Below are positions 1-8,730 of a stretch of 38,236 bases of DNA, piece by piece. Each line of letters starts with the position of its first letter. Position 1 is the stretch's first letter. A model generated the notes under the pieces. The model worked only from the letters and a program-made list of their open reading frames with translations. It did no database searches and was not told where the DNA came from. The translations under genes and the position numbers were made by a program. Where the stretch lies: assembly GCA_947503145.1 (NCBI GenBank), contig CANNCP010000002.1:468367-506602 (forward strand), given 5' to 3'. The stretch comes from an uncultured Roseovarius sp. GTDB taxonomy: Bacteria; Pseudomonadota; Alphaproteobacteria; Rhodobacterales; Rhodobacteraceae.

Positions 1-43
1 GCGGATTGCTGTCCCGGACCTCCCTTTCCGACGGGAGAATTCC

Positions 44-1141
44 ATGACCGACCGCTTCGCCGACCTGCGGCAGGTGGCGCAGGATCTCGACTGTGATGCC
101 GTGGCGCTGGTGCCGGGGCCGAACTTTACCCGCGCCGTCGGCCGCGCCTTTGGCAGTTTTGAACGACCCTTTGTTGTCGTCATCCCGCGCTCAGGTGATC
201 CGGCCGCCATCGTGCCGAACCTTGAGCTCGCCTCTTGGGATACAGTCGGATTTCCCGGTGCGGTGTTCGACTGGCGCGATCAGGATGGCTACACCGCCGC
301 CTTTTCCGCGCTGGCATCTGCGATGCCGCTGCGCAGCCTCGCTGTCGAAGGTCAGGTGATGCGGGTTTTCGTGCATCACGCGCTCAAGTCCGCCCTGCCC
401 GGCTGTGACATCCGCGACGGCGAAGCGGCGATCTCGGGCCTGCGCACTGTCAAGACCGATGCCGACATCACCGCCCTGCGCGCCGCCATCAAGATTTCCG
501 AAGACGCGCTGGCTTTCACGCTCGACCGGGTGCAGATTGGCCAGAGCGAAAAGGAGATCGAGGCGATGCTGGTGCAAGCGCTGTTTGCCGAAGGTGCCGA
601 CGATCTGTCATTCGCGCCCATCGTCGCCGCCGCCGACAATTCCGCCGAGCCCCACGCCCATGCCCGCGCCGATTACCGGGTTGCGGCGGGCGACGCCCTG
701 CTTCTGGACTTTGGTGCCCGCAAGGACGGTTTCGCCGCCGACATGACCCGCACCGTATTCATCGGTCACGCCACCGACGAGGGGGCGCAAGTCTATGACA
801 CCGTGCTGCGTGCCAACCGTCGCGGCCACGAAGTGACCCGCGCCGGCATTACGGCGCACGACATTGATGATGCGGTGACCGGGGTGCTGGAAATGTCCCG
901 CTTTTCCGACCGGATCCGCACCAAGACCGGCCACGGTCTGGGCCGCGAGGTGCACGAAGCCCCCTATATCATGCGCGGCAACCACGTCGCTCTTGCCGCC
1001 GGAACCGTGTTCACCAACGAACCCGGCCTCTACGAGGTTGGTAATTTCGGGGTTCGGATCGAAGATGTGATGCTGGTCACCGATACCGGGTCCGAATCGC
1101 TGACGACCTTCCCCACCGAACTGATGGTGGTGGGAACCTGA
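44..1141 (+). CDS. M24-family metallopeptidase (Xaa-Pro aminopeptidase-like)
   Basis: A 365-residue protein of the creatinase/prolidase fold, probably cytoplasmic, expected to cleave X-Pro or similar small peptides. The N-terminal creatinase-like domain covers about residues 1-140 and the pita-bread catalytic domain about 145-365. The expected dinuclear metal ligands are visible: D222 (in LLLDFGARKDGF), D233 (ADMTRT), H297 (GHGLG), E326 (TNEPG) and E340 (VRIED). A GGGAG ribosome-binding site sits 7-8 bases before this ATG. Its stop overlaps the next start (TGATG), so it is co-transcribed with a peptide-type ABC importer. I infer that it processes the imported substrate. No signal peptide is seen. 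Creatinase or another M24 amidohydrolase activity cannot be excluded. Confidence 0.9.
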   Translation: MTDRFADLRQVAQDLDCDAVALVPGPNFTRAVGRAFGSFERPFVVVIPRSGDPAAIVPNLELASWDTVGFPGAVFDWRDQDGYTAAFSALASAMPLRSLAVEGQVMRVFVHHALKSALPGCDIRDGEAAISGLRTVKTDADITALRAAIKISEDALAFTLDRVQIGQSEKEIEAMLVQALFAEGADDLSFAPIVAAADNSAEPHAHARADYRVAAGDALLLDFGARKDGFAADMTRTVFIGHATDEGAQVYDTVLRANRRGHEVTRAGITAHDIDDAVTGVLEMSRFSDRIRTKTGHGLGREVHEAPYIMRGNHVALAAGTVFTNEPGLYEVGNFGVRIEDVMLVTDTGSESLTTFPTELMVVGT

Positions 1142-2148
1142 TGCTGAAATATGTCCTGTCGCGCATCGCGACCTTTCTTCCTACCTTTATCGGCGTCACG
1201 CTGATCTCGTTCGCCTTTATCCGGGTGCTGCCCGGCGACCCGATCATCGTGATGGCCGGCGAGCGTGGCCTCAGCGACGAACGCTATCAGGAACTGGTCC
1301 AACAGTTCGGTTTCGACCGTCCGATCTGGGTGCAATACTGGGACTATCTCACCGGGGTGCTGCAAGGCGACCTTGGGCAAAGCTTTGTTACAAAACGCCC
1401 GGTTTGGGACGAGTTCTTTACCCTGTTCCCCGCCACGCTGGAGTTGTCCGTCTTCGCGATGATCTTTGCCGTCATCCTCGGCCTGCCGGCCGGGGTGATT
1501 GCGGCAGTGAACCGGGGGAAATTCTTTGACCGCGCGCTGATGTCCACGGCGCTCGTCGGTTATTCGATGCCGATCTTCTGGTGGGCGCTGCTGCTGATCA
1601 TCGTGTTCTCGGGCAACCTTGGGTGGACGCCGGTGTCTGGGCGGATCGACCTGCGGTATTACTTTCCCGACCCTACCGGCTTCATGATCTGGGATGCGAT
1701 CGCATCTGGGCAAAAGGGTGCTGTCACCTCGGCGGTTAGACACCTGATCCTGCCAACAATCGTGCTTGGGACGATCCCGCTGGCCGTGATCGCGCGACAG
1801 ACCCGCTCTGCCATGCTTGAGGTGCTGGGCGAGGACTATATCCGCACCGCCCGCGCCAAGGGACTGTCGCCGCTCAGGATCAACGGGCTGCACGCCCTGC
1901 GCAACGCGCTGATCCCGGTAATCACCGTGATTGGCCTATCGGTCGGCACCCTGCTAGCCGGGGCAATCCTGACCGAGACGATCTTTTCCTGGCCGGGCAT
2001 CGGCAAGTGGATGGTCGATTCGATCTTCCGCCGCGACTATCCCGTGGTGCAGGGCGGTCTGCTGCTGATTGCCGTGATGGTGATGGTCGTAAACCTGACC
2101 GTGGATGTGCTTTACGGTTTCATCAACCCCAAGATCAGGAAGCGCTGA
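1141..2148 (+). CDS. ABC transporter permease, DppB-type
   Basis: A 335-residue inner-membrane permease of the dipeptide/oligopeptide/nickel (Dpp/Opp) class. It starts with MLKYVLSRIATFLPTFIGV, the typical first membrane helix of DppB proteins, and has about six hydrophobic segments. The permease-ABC contact (EAA) loop is visible as DYIRTARAKGLSPLRI at about residue 230. The start overlaps the stop of the M24 peptidase by one base. The gene pairs with the DppC-type permease that follows. The substrate cannot be read from sequence; the upstream peptidase suggests a peptide. No solute-binding protein gene is in the window, so it may lie to the left. Confidence 0.93.
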   Translation: MLKYVLSRIATFLPTFIGVTLISFAFIRVLPGDPIIVMAGERGLSDERYQELVQQFGFDRPIWVQYWDYLTGVLQGDLGQSFVTKRPVWDEFFTLFPATLELSVFAMIFAVILGLPAGVIAAVNRGKFFDRALMSTALVGYSMPIFWWALLLIIVFSGNLGWTPVSGRIDLRYYFPDPTGFMIWDAIASGQKGAVTSAVRHLILPTIVLGTIPLAVIARQTRSAMLEVLGEDYIRTARAKGLSPLRINGLHALRNALIPVITVIGLSVGTLLAGAILTETIFSWPGIGKWMVDSIFRRDYPVVQGGLLLIAVMVMVVNLTVDVLYGFINPKIRKR

Positions 2149-2149
2149 G

Positions 2150-3058
2150 ATGGTCGACGACGCACTATCCGCCAACGCAGAGATGGACGAACAGCGCCCC
2201 GGGCGACTGCGCGAATTCTGGTTCTATTTCCGCGAAAATCGCGGTGCCGTCTTTGGCTTGTGGATTTTTACGGCCTTCATCCTCGTGGCCATCTTCGCCC
2301 CCCTAATCGCGCCCTATGACCCCACTGCGCAGTTCCGGGCCAACACCTTGCTCCCGCCCGCATGGCAGGCCGGCGGCAGCTGGCAGTTCCCATTGGGCAC
2401 CGATCCTCTGGGGCGCGACATGCTGTCCCGCCTGCTGCACGGCGCGCGCTATTCCTTCTATGTCGGGATCGTGGTTGTCACCGTTGCGGCGTCGGGCGGC
2501 ATCCTGCTTGGGCTGTTGGCCGGGTTTTCACCCAAATGGCTCGATACCCTGATCATGCGATTGATGGACATTATCCTCGCCTTCCCGTCGCTGCTGCTGG
2601 CGCTGGTGCTGGTGGCAATCCTCGGGCCGAGCCTGACCAACGCAATGATCGCCATCGCCATCGTATTGCAGCCCCACTATGTCCGACTGACCCGGGCCAG
2701 CGTGCTGGGGGAACTCGGCAAGGACTACGTCACCTCGGCGCGGGTCGCGGGCGCAGGGCGTTGGCGGCTGATGTTCGTCACCGTGTTGCCGAACTGCCTC
2801 GCCCCGATCATCGTTCAGGGCGCGCTGTCGTTTTCCACTGCGATCCTCGACGCCGCCGCCCTCGGGTTTCTCGGCATGGGGGCACAGCCGCCAACGCCCG
2901 AATGGGGCACCATGCTGGCCGAAGCACGCGAATTCATCCTGCGCGCCTGGTGGGTTGTCACCCTGCCCGGCCTTGCGATCCTCGTTACCGTGCTGGCGAT
3001 CAACCTGATGGGCGACGGATTGCGCGATGCCTTTGATCCCAAGTTGAAGCGGAGCTGA
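2150..3058 (+). CDS. ABC transporter permease, DppC-type
   Basis: A 302-residue partner permease. Its first helix follows a short cytoplasmic N-terminus (about residues 18-45, with the family's FRENRGAVFGLW). The DppC periplasmic motif FPLGTDPLGRDMLSRLLHGAR and the EAA-type loop DYVTSARVAGAGRWRLM are both present. I choose the ATG at 2150, one base after the stop of the preceding permease. A longer frame opens at 2105 inside the upstream gene, but its extra residues do not look like this family. The stop is one base before the next start, as expected for an operon. Confidence 0.92.
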   Translation: MVDDALSANAEMDEQRPGRLREFWFYFRENRGAVFGLWIFTAFILVAIFAPLIAPYDPTAQFRANTLLPPAWQAGGSWQFPLGTDPLGRDMLSRLLHGARYSFYVGIVVVTVAASGGILLGLLAGFSPKWLDTLIMRLMDIILAFPSLLLALVLVAILGPSLTNAMIAIAIVLQPHYVRLTRASVLGELGKDYVTSARVAGAGRWRLMFVTVLPNCLAPIIVQGALSFSTAILDAAALGFLGMGAQPPTPEWGTMLAEAREFILRAWWVVTLPGLAILVTVLAINLMGDGLRDAFDPKLKRS

Positions 3059-3059
3059 C

Positions 3060-4037
3060 ATGAGTCTTCTTTCAATCCGCAACCTCAGCGTCGATTTCGC
3101 AACCACCTCTGGCCAGTTCCGCGCCGTCGATGGGCTGAATCTGGACGTGGCCGCAGGCGACCTGCATGCCATTGTCGGCGAATCCGGATCGGGCAAATCG
3201 GTCGCGATGCTGGCGCTGATGGGCCTGCTGCCCTGGACCGGCAACATCACCGCCGACACCCTGGAATTCGACGGCCAGGACCTGCGGCGCCTCCCCCCAC
3301 ACGCCCGCCGCAAGATTGTCGGCAAGGACATCGCGATGATCTTTCAAGAGCCGATGTCTTCGCTCAACCCCTGCTTCACGGTCGGTTTCCAGATCAAGGA
3401 GGTGCTGCGGCTCCATCTGGGCCTCGGCCGGGCCGAACGCGCCGCCCGCGCGCTGGACCTGTTCCGACAGGTTGGCATTGCTGCGCCGGAAAAGCGGCTG
3501 AACAGCTTTCCGCACCAGCTGTCGGGGGGGATGAACCAGCGCGTGATGATCGCCATGGCCATCGCCTGCAACCCCAAGCTTTTGATCGCGGACGAGCCGA
3601 CAACCGCGCTTGATGTCACTATTCAGGCGCAAATACTTGATCTGCTGGTGCACCTGCGCGACGAGCGCGGCATGGCCCTGGTGCTGATCACCCATGACAT
3701 GGGCGTGGTCGCTGAAACCGCGCGTACAGTGTCGGTGCATTACGCGGGGCAAAAGGTCGAACAGCAATCGGTGCGCGACCTGTTCCGCGCGCCGCATCAC
3801 CCCTATTCCGCCGCCCTGCTCGCCGCGCTTCCCGAACGCGCGACCGAACGGCGTCTGCCTTCGATCCCGGGCGTGGTCCCGGGGCAGTTCGATCGCCCGC
3901 CCGGCTGCCTCTTTGCACCGCGCTGCGGTTTTGTGACTGACGCCTGCCGCGCCGCGCCACCACCGGCGCTCGGCCCCGAGCTTGGCTATGCGCGCTGCAT
4001 CCATCCGTTGAATGCCGCTGTGAGAGAGAAGGCATGA
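3060..4037 (+). CDS. ABC transporter ATP-binding protein, DppD-type
   Basis: A 325-residue ATPase of the peptide importer. Walker A is GESGSGKS (residues 40-47), the signature is LSGGMNQRV, and Walker B is LLIADEPTTALD followed by the H-loop TH. The C-terminal oligopeptide/dipeptide extension has the cysteine-rich RPPGCLFAPRCGFVTDAC segment, which in some family members holds an iron-sulfur cluster. The gene starts one base after the previous stop, and its own stop overlaps the next start (ATGA), indicating translational coupling with the DppF-type partner. Confidence 0.93.
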   Translation: MSLLSIRNLSVDFATTSGQFRAVDGLNLDVAAGDLHAIVGESGSGKSVAMLALMGLLPWTGNITADTLEFDGQDLRRLPPHARRKIVGKDIAMIFQEPMSSLNPCFTVGFQIKEVLRLHLGLGRAERAARALDLFRQVGIAAPEKRLNSFPHQLSGGMNQRVMIAMAIACNPKLLIADEPTTALDVTIQAQILDLLVHLRDERGMALVLITHDMGVVAETARTVSVHYAGQKVEQQSVRDLFRAPHHPYSAALLAALPERATERRLPSIPGVVPGQFDRPPGCLFAPRCGFVTDACRAAPPPALGPELGYARCIHPLNAAVREKA

Positions 4038-5002
4038 GCGCCCCCGCTGCCATCGCCCAGGGCCTGACCCGGCACTACGCGGTTCGCGGTGGGCTGTTCT
4101 CGGCACCGCAGATCGTTCGCGCCTTGTCGGACGTGGATTTCACGCTCTATCCGGGCAAGACGCTGGCCGTGGTTGGCGAATCCGGTTGCGGCAAATCCAC
4201 CCTCGCGCGGGTCGTGACGATGATCGAGGAACCAACCCGCGGAACGCTCGAACTGGCCGGCAAGCCTGCCACGCCCGACAATTGGGCCAGCCTGCGCGGC
4301 GAGGTGCAGATCGTGTTCCAGGACCCTTACGGTTCGCTCAACCCGCGGCAACGGATCGGCGCGATTCTGGCCGAACCGCTCAAGATCAATGGCGTTGCCG
4401 CCAATGAGCGCGAGGCGAAGGCCCACGATATGCTGAAACTTGTCGGACTGCGCCCCGAGCATTACGACCGCTATCCGCATATGTTCTCGGGTGGCCAGCG
4501 GCAGCGCATCGCGATTGCCCGCGCCCTGATGCTGAACCCCAAGGTATTGGTGCTGGACGAGCCAGTGTCCGCGCTTGACGTGTCGATCCAAAGTTCGATC
4601 CTGAACCTGCTGCTCGATTTGCAGGAACGGTTCCAGCTTGCCTATCTTTTCATCAGCCACGACCTCTCGGTGGTGCGCCATGTGGCCGACGATGTGGTGG
4701 TGATGTATCTTGGGCGCGCCGTGGAAACCGGCAGCAAGGCCGAGATCTTTGCCGCCCCGCGCCATCCCTACACCAAGGCGCTTTTGTCCGCGACGCCCCA
4801 TGCCGACCCGGATGGCAAGCGTGAGCGGATCAAGCTTGAGGGCGAACTTCCCTCGCCGCTGGACGATCTCCCCGGTTGCCCCTTTGCGCCGCGCTGCTGG
4901 AAGGCGCAGGACACCTGCCGCCTTTCGCGTCCCGAATTGACCGGCAACAGCCACCGCGCCGCCTGCTTCTTTCCCGAGAACGTCTCCGAAACGGTGTCAT
5001 AG
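4034..5002 (+). CDS. ABC transporter ATP-binding protein, DppF-type
   Basis: A 322-residue second ATPase of the importer. It shows Walker A GESGCGKST, the signature FSGGQRQRIAIARAL, and Walker B VLVLDEPVSALD. The C-terminal peptide-transporter tail again carries the cysteine motif (DLPGCPFAPRCWKAQDTC). It begins with an ATGA overlap with the DppD-type gene and is the last gene of the operon. After it come an IS5-family remnant and convergent genes, so transcription presumably ends within about 5003-5390. Confidence 0.93.
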   Translation: MSAPAAIAQGLTRHYAVRGGLFSAPQIVRALSDVDFTLYPGKTLAVVGESGCGKSTLARVVTMIEEPTRGTLELAGKPATPDNWASLRGEVQIVFQDPYGSLNPRQRIGAILAEPLKINGVAANEREAKAHDMLKLVGLRPEHYDRYPHMFSGGQRQRIAIARALMLNPKVLVLDEPVSALDVSIQSSILNLLLDLQERFQLAYLFISHDLSVVRHVADDVVVMYLGRAVETGSKAEIFAAPRHPYTKALLSATPHADPDGKRERIKLEGELPSPLDDLPGCPFAPRCWKAQDTCRLSRPELTGNSHRAACFFPENVSETVS

Positions 5003-5096
5003 AAAACGGGTCGGGTCTGTGTCCCGGTCGGCATTGTTCCAGAACTCGTGCCTTGGGAGGATTCACATCGCGTATCCATAAGATTACGAGGGTGGC

Positions 5097-5320
5097 ATGC
5101 CGAAGCCCTCACCCGCCCGCTATTATAACGCCACGCTGCGAAAGCGTGGCTCGCTTCTGATCCGGCTGGACAGGAATATGCCCTGGCTCGCGCCGCATGA
5201 GAAGCGACCGCCTACCTTCTGCGATGCGGTAATCAGTTTTGCCTGTCGATCAAGGTGCTTTTCAAGCTGCCCCTACGGCACGCGCCACTGCCACAAGGCC
5301 GAGATCGTCTGTCTGGCCTG
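5097..5320 (+). pseudogene. IS5-family transposase, N-terminal fragment, frameshifted
   Basis: The frame from ATG 5097 reads MPKPSPARYYNATLRKRGSL and continues to a PWLAPHEKRPPTFCDAV segment, which I recognise as the N-terminal region of IS5-group transposases. After about 5230 the family-like continuation (QFCLSIKVLFKLPLRHA) is in another frame, so there is a frameshift. The catalytic DDE region is absent, so this is a dead fragment of about 220 bases. A small hairpin (GCCACGCT/AGCGTGGC, 5130-5150) lies inside it. I could not define the inverted repeats of the original element. Confidence 0.7.
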
Positions 5321-5361
5321 AGAAGGGGGGGGAGCTACGTCTCAGGTCCGAGTTCTGCTTT

Positions 5362-5385
5362 GCTGGATCTGATACCAGATCCAGC
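5362..5385. terminator. Hairpin between convergent genes
   Basis: A perfect 9-bp inverted repeat, GCTGGATCT / AGATCCAGC, with a 6-base loop. It lies just beyond the stop of the minus-strand oxidoreductase (5401) and after the plus-strand Dpp operon. There is no T-run on either side, so it is a weak candidate for an intrinsic terminator and could be an mRNA 3'-end structure. Confidence 0.4.
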
Positions 5386-5400
5386 CTACAGTAGGTCACT

Positions 5401-6774
5401 TCAGAGAACCCCTTTGCTCGATGCCTGCAGAAGCTCAAGCAATGCGGTGTCCTCATACCGTTCAATTGATAACTCACGAGCGTAATCCGGCAGTTCGGTG
5501 TCGGTGATCCATGCTGCACACAGTTCTCCAGCCGCGCAGGCGGCCATCGTTCCGAAACCCGACATCGCGCAATTCATGAACGCACCATCGGGGCCCATCT
5601 TGCCGATCAGCGGCCAGTTTTCATCTGTCATCGTATACCAGCCCCCATAATGGTGCATTGTCCGGGGAAGTTGCCCGTAATAGCACTTGAGAGCAGGATT
5701 CAGGCGGGCCGCGCCACGCAACACTATCTCGGGGAATTTGTCGTCGAGCGGTGGTTCCCATGTGGCACGAGCGGGTGTGTCGTTATAAGCCCAGCCCAGC
5801 TTGAGCCATTTTCCAGCGTCTCCACCGTCGGGCCGACAGTGGATCGCGCCCGGCATTTCCTTGGCCAGCCAAGCGAGATCTGGATCTTCGAGAAGCATCT
5901 GACGCTCTTCCTGGGTCCAGTCGATATGCTGGCTGTCAAGATCGATTGAAAATGGCAGTGCGCGGGGGATCGCGGCTTCGCGATCCTCAAAGGCGATTTT
6001 TTGCTGAAATGTGTTATATATTGGCAGTTCGACGCCCAGCATCGCTGCTATCTCGTCGGCATAGGGACCTGCGGCATTCACCACCTGGTCAGCCATCAGG
6101 GTATCGGTGCCATCTGGCGTGGTGATCTCGATTTGAAAACCATCCTGTGCGGTGATGCTGCGGACCTCGCCGGTGACGCGGCGGGCTCCTGCTGCACGCA
6201 AATGGTCCAGCATGTGCATGCCCAATTGCTGTCCGCTGATGTCGCCACCGCGCCTGATATGAATAACCGTCTCAATGTCCGGGGCATAGCTGGCAAAGCG
6301 ATCCTGTATCAGCGCCCGGTTCTTTACGATATCGATACCGGAAGGCGCGGCTTGCCAAGATGCGTCATCGAACGGCTGATAGGTGTCCGAGTGCGCTTCG
6401 GTGTGATAGCGGATCAAGCGGTCCGCCTCTTTGCCGAGCCCATCATACAGCTGCGCCACAACGGCATCGATATTCGTGTCGCGCGTAGACAGCGCATAAC
6501 CGCGCCGCGTCATGTTGATCCGATTGTCGGATTCACGAGAGATATCTTCCATCAAATCTATGGAGCGGTTCGTGAATGCCACCATCGCGGGATGCGGCCA
6601 CCAGTTGCGGTAGTTCTCGCCCGATTGGGCTGAGGTATAGGCCATCGGTTGCCCCAGATCGATCAGGGCGATATCGTGAATGCCGTGGTTCTTCATCAGG
6701 TAATAGGCGGTAGCAATGCCGATCGTACCTGCTCCGATCACGGCAATCCGTGCGTGAATCTCTGCCATGTTCAT
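5401..6774 (-). CDS. FAD-dependent oxidoreductase (DAO family)
   Basis: A 457-residue flavoprotein of the D-amino-acid oxidase/sarcosine oxidase superfamily (PF01266). The Rossmann dinucleotide-binding motif is IAVIGAGTIGIATAYYL near residues 10-26, followed by the acidic IALID end. The family features VVNAAGPYADEIAAMLG and a C-terminal MSGFGTMAACAAGELCA flavin-binding segment are present. The 457 residues are rather long for a monomeric sarcosine oxidase. The gene is 9 bases downstream of a second DAO-family gene, and both diverge from a GntR regulator and a TRAP transporter. I infer oxidation of an imported amino acid or N-methylated amine; the substrate is unknown. An AAGG ribosome-binding site is better spaced for the ATG at 6768 (MAEIHARIAV) than for 6774, so the start is uncertain by two codons. 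Confidence 0.88.
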   Translation of the reverse strand: MNMAEIHARIAVIGAGTIGIATAYYLMKNHGIHDIALIDLGQPMAYTSAQSGENYRNWWPHPAMVAFTNRSIDLMEDISRESDNRINMTRRGYALSTRDTNIDAVVAQLYDGLGKEADRLIRYHTEAHSDTYQPFDDASWQAAPSGIDIVKNRALIQDRFASYAPDIETVIHIRRGGDISGQQLGMHMLDHLRAAGARRVTGEVRSITAQDGFQIEITTPDGTDTLMADQVVNAAGPYADEIAAMLGVELPIYNTFQQKIAFEDREAAIPRALPFSIDLDSQHIDWTQEERQMLLEDPDLAWLAKEMPGAIHCRPDGGDAGKWLKLGWAYNDTPARATWEPPLDDKFPEIVLRGAARLNPALKCYYGQLPRTMHHYGGWYTMTDENWPLIGKMGPDGAFMNCAMSGFGTMAACAAGELCAAWITDTELPDYARELSIERYEDTALLELLQASSKGVL

Positions 6775-6783
6775 GGGCCTTTT

Positions 6784-7962
6784 CTATGTGATGCCAATTT
6801 CAGGATATGGTTTTTTACGGTGAACACGGTCCATCCCCAGTCTGCTCAGGTCGATGGACTGGTAGTCGCCATGCAGCACAAGCTCTGAAATGGCGCGCCC
6901 GACCGCCGGGGCATGCATCAGGCCATGACCGGAAAAACCACAGGCGGTGATCAGGTTCTGATGCCCCTCGGAGTAAGCTCCGATAATCATGTTACCGTCG
7001 AGCAGGTTCTGGGCGTAATGCCCCGCCCAGCTGCGCTTCAGGCGCAAGCTTTCGAAGTTTGGCACCAGCGCGGCAAGCATCGGCCACACGGTGTCTTCGA
7101 AATAGGTTGCAAAGAAGCCGCGATAGATATCTTCGACAAAGCCCGGATCAATGTCAAAGCTGGGCCGCCCTCCGGCGAATCCGTCGCCTTCTGGACGAAA
7201 GAAGAGCCCGCTTTCATCCTTGACCAGCGGCAAGGCTTCCATTGGATGCGGGCAATGCCAGAAATGCTGGACCCGACACATCGGCGCCACGGGAAGCGAT
7301 GCGCCGGTCATCCGCGCTATGTCATCGACCCAAGGTCCAGCACAGTTGACCACATGACCGGCCGCGATCCGATCACCGTTTGACAAAATAACGGCCTCGG
7401 CCTTGTGTCCGGTCGCTTGAATGGCTGATACGCGCGCTTCCTTGTAGATTGCACCGTAATGTTGTGCCGCACGTCGGAACCCCCAAAGGGCCGCGTTTGG
7501 ATCGACCCAGCCGTCATCGGGCGTGTAACAAGCTGCCGCAATATCGTCCCGCAGGATGGAGGGGAACTTTTGTCGCAATTCGTCGCGGTCCATCAGGTGG
7601 GTTGTTACCCCCATCGAGCGTTGCCGCGCCTCATTGGCCCGCAAAGTGTGCTCGCCATCCCGTCCGACGACGAAAAGATATCCCTGCTCACGAAAGTCCA
7701 GATCAGGCATGTCGGGAATGCCTTGCATGTGCTGCTTAAAGTTTCGGTAGAAATCAATGCTGAAGATCGATTGCTCGATGTTTTCCGGCACGCTGAACTG
7801 TTGGCGCACTCCACCCGCCCCTTGCGGCGACGTGGCCTTCGCGTAGCTGAAATCAGCCTCAATCACCACAACGTCGGCTCCAGCGCGTGCCAAGAAAAAT
7901 GCCGCCGCCGAACCGACGATGCCGCCTCCGATGATAATTACCGTATCCGTTACGCCGGTCAT
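6784..7962 (-). CDS. FAD-dependent oxidoreductase (DAO/sarcosine oxidase-like)
   Basis: A 392-residue flavoenzyme with the N-terminal FAD motif VIIIGGGIVGSAAAFFLARAG and an acidic VVVIEAD end. It also has VVNCAGPWVDDIARMTG in the middle and GFSGHGLMHAPAVGRAISEL at the C-terminus, the usual DAO-family second FAD contact. The length fits soluble sarcosine/glycine/proline-type oxidases or dehydrogenases. It is the first gene of a two-gene minus-strand operon. Its start faces the GntR gene across a 78-base intergenic region holding an operator-like palindrome, so control by that regulator is likely. The substrate is probably what the neighbouring TAXI-TRAP system imports; this is inference only. 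Confidence 0.9.
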   Translation of the reverse strand: MTGVTDTVIIIGGGIVGSAAAFFLARAGADVVVIEADFSYAKATSPQGAGGVRQQFSVPENIEQSIFSIDFYRNFKQHMQGIPDMPDLDFREQGYLFVVGRDGEHTLRANEARQRSMGVTTHLMDRDELRQKFPSILRDDIAAACYTPDDGWVDPNAALWGFRRAAQHYGAIYKEARVSAIQATGHKAEAVILSNGDRIAAGHVVNCAGPWVDDIARMTGASLPVAPMCRVQHFWHCPHPMEALPLVKDESGLFFRPEGDGFAGGRPSFDIDPGFVEDIYRGFFATYFEDTVWPMLAALVPNFESLRLKRSWAGHYAQNLLDGNMIIGAYSEGHQNLITACGFSGHGLMHAPAVGRAISELVLHGDYQSIDLSRLGMDRVHRKKPYPEIGIT

Positions 7963-8002
7963 AAACTTTCAATTCCTTCTTTCGTATTTCAATTGACAGA
8001 AA

Positions 8003-8010
8003 CGTATACG
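8003..8010. promoter_or_regulatory. Operator-like palindrome for a GntR/FCD regulator
   Basis: The perfect palindrome CGTATACG lies between the divergent oxidoreductase and gntR genes, 5 bases after a TTGACA hexamer (7993-7998). FCD-type GntR regulators typically bind short palindromes with a GTATAC-like core. Overlap with the promoter region would allow autorepression and control of both transcripts. The -10 hexamer for gntR is not clear. Confidence 0.5.
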
Positions 8011-8040
8011 ATATGCAAGACTCAAACCAAGAGGATGCAC

Positions 8041-8715
8041 ATGAAAACCGAGACCCACCCCCTGACTGCGACGAAGCCGATGGCGGATTCGATTTATGAT
8101 GATCTGAAAGAGAGCATCATTGCGGGATCTCTCCCGCCTGGCGCGCCGTTGCGTCAGGATGAAATCGCGCGTCGTCATGAAGTGAGCAAGGTTCCGGTCC
8201 GCGAGGCGCTGTTGAAGCTCGAAGTCGATGGTTTTGTGCAGTTTCGCAAGAATCGTGGTGCGATCGTGCGAAAACTTTCGTCCGCCGAAATTCTGCACAT
8301 TCTGGATATCCGCATCGCGTTGGAATGTAGGGCGTTGGAATTGGCGGTGCCGAACATGATCGAAATGGATTTTACGACGGCAAGGAATGTTTTGACCACT
8401 TACTCCCGCGAGACGCATAGCGAAGGCTGGAGCGAGATGAACATCCGCTTTCACGAAGCGCTTTACGAGCCGTGCGGCAATCCGCAACTTCTTCAATTGA
8501 TTGCAGATATGCAGCAGCGAATTGGGCCTTACCTGCGCAAATTCGTGTCGCAAGCAGCCGGTCTCGAACGCCCTTCGCTGGAACATGACCAGATTCTTGA
8601 TGCTTGCGAGAGAGGAGAAACAAATGAGGCCGTCGCGCTTCTGAGGGCGCATATAGAAACTACCAAGAAGGAAACGGCCGCCAGCCTTCGTCGGCATGGC
8701 GACCATGTCAGCTAA
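8041..8715 (+). CDS. GntR-family transcriptional regulator, FCD domain
   Basis: A 224-residue regulator. The N-terminal winged helix (about residues 15-80) has the family pattern SIYDDLKESIIAGSLPPGAP and SKVPVREALLKLEVDGFV. The C-terminal all-helical FCD domain (about 90-215) has histidines usable for metal or ligand binding in NIRFHEALYEPCGN, LEHDQIL and LRAHIETT. I choose ATG 8041 because an AAGAGG ribosome-binding site sits 6 bases upstream; the ATG at 8035 would have no spacing. It stops 15 bases before the TAXI-TRAP binding protein, so it probably heads that operon and senses the transported substrate or a product. Confidence 0.92.
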   Translation: MKTETHPLTATKPMADSIYDDLKESIIAGSLPPGAPLRQDEIARRHEVSKVPVREALLKLEVDGFVQFRKNRGAIVRKLSSAEILHILDIRIALECRALELAVPNMIEMDFTTARNVLTTYSRETHSEGWSEMNIRFHEALYEPCGNPQLLQLIADMQQRIGPYLRKFVSQAAGLERPSLEHDQILDACERGETNEAVALLRAHIETTKKETAASLRRHGDHVS

Positions 8716-8730
8716 CTCAAGGGAGAAATC

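Noticed and set aside
1030..1893. 287-codon minus-strand ORF opposite the DppB-type permease
   Set aside because: Asp/Arg/His-rich shadow composition with no family resemblance; the sense strand has a clear permease.
7459..8040. N-terminal extension of the GntR regulator
   Set aside because: It is antisense to the FAD oxidoreductase. The AAGAGG site and family start point to 8041.
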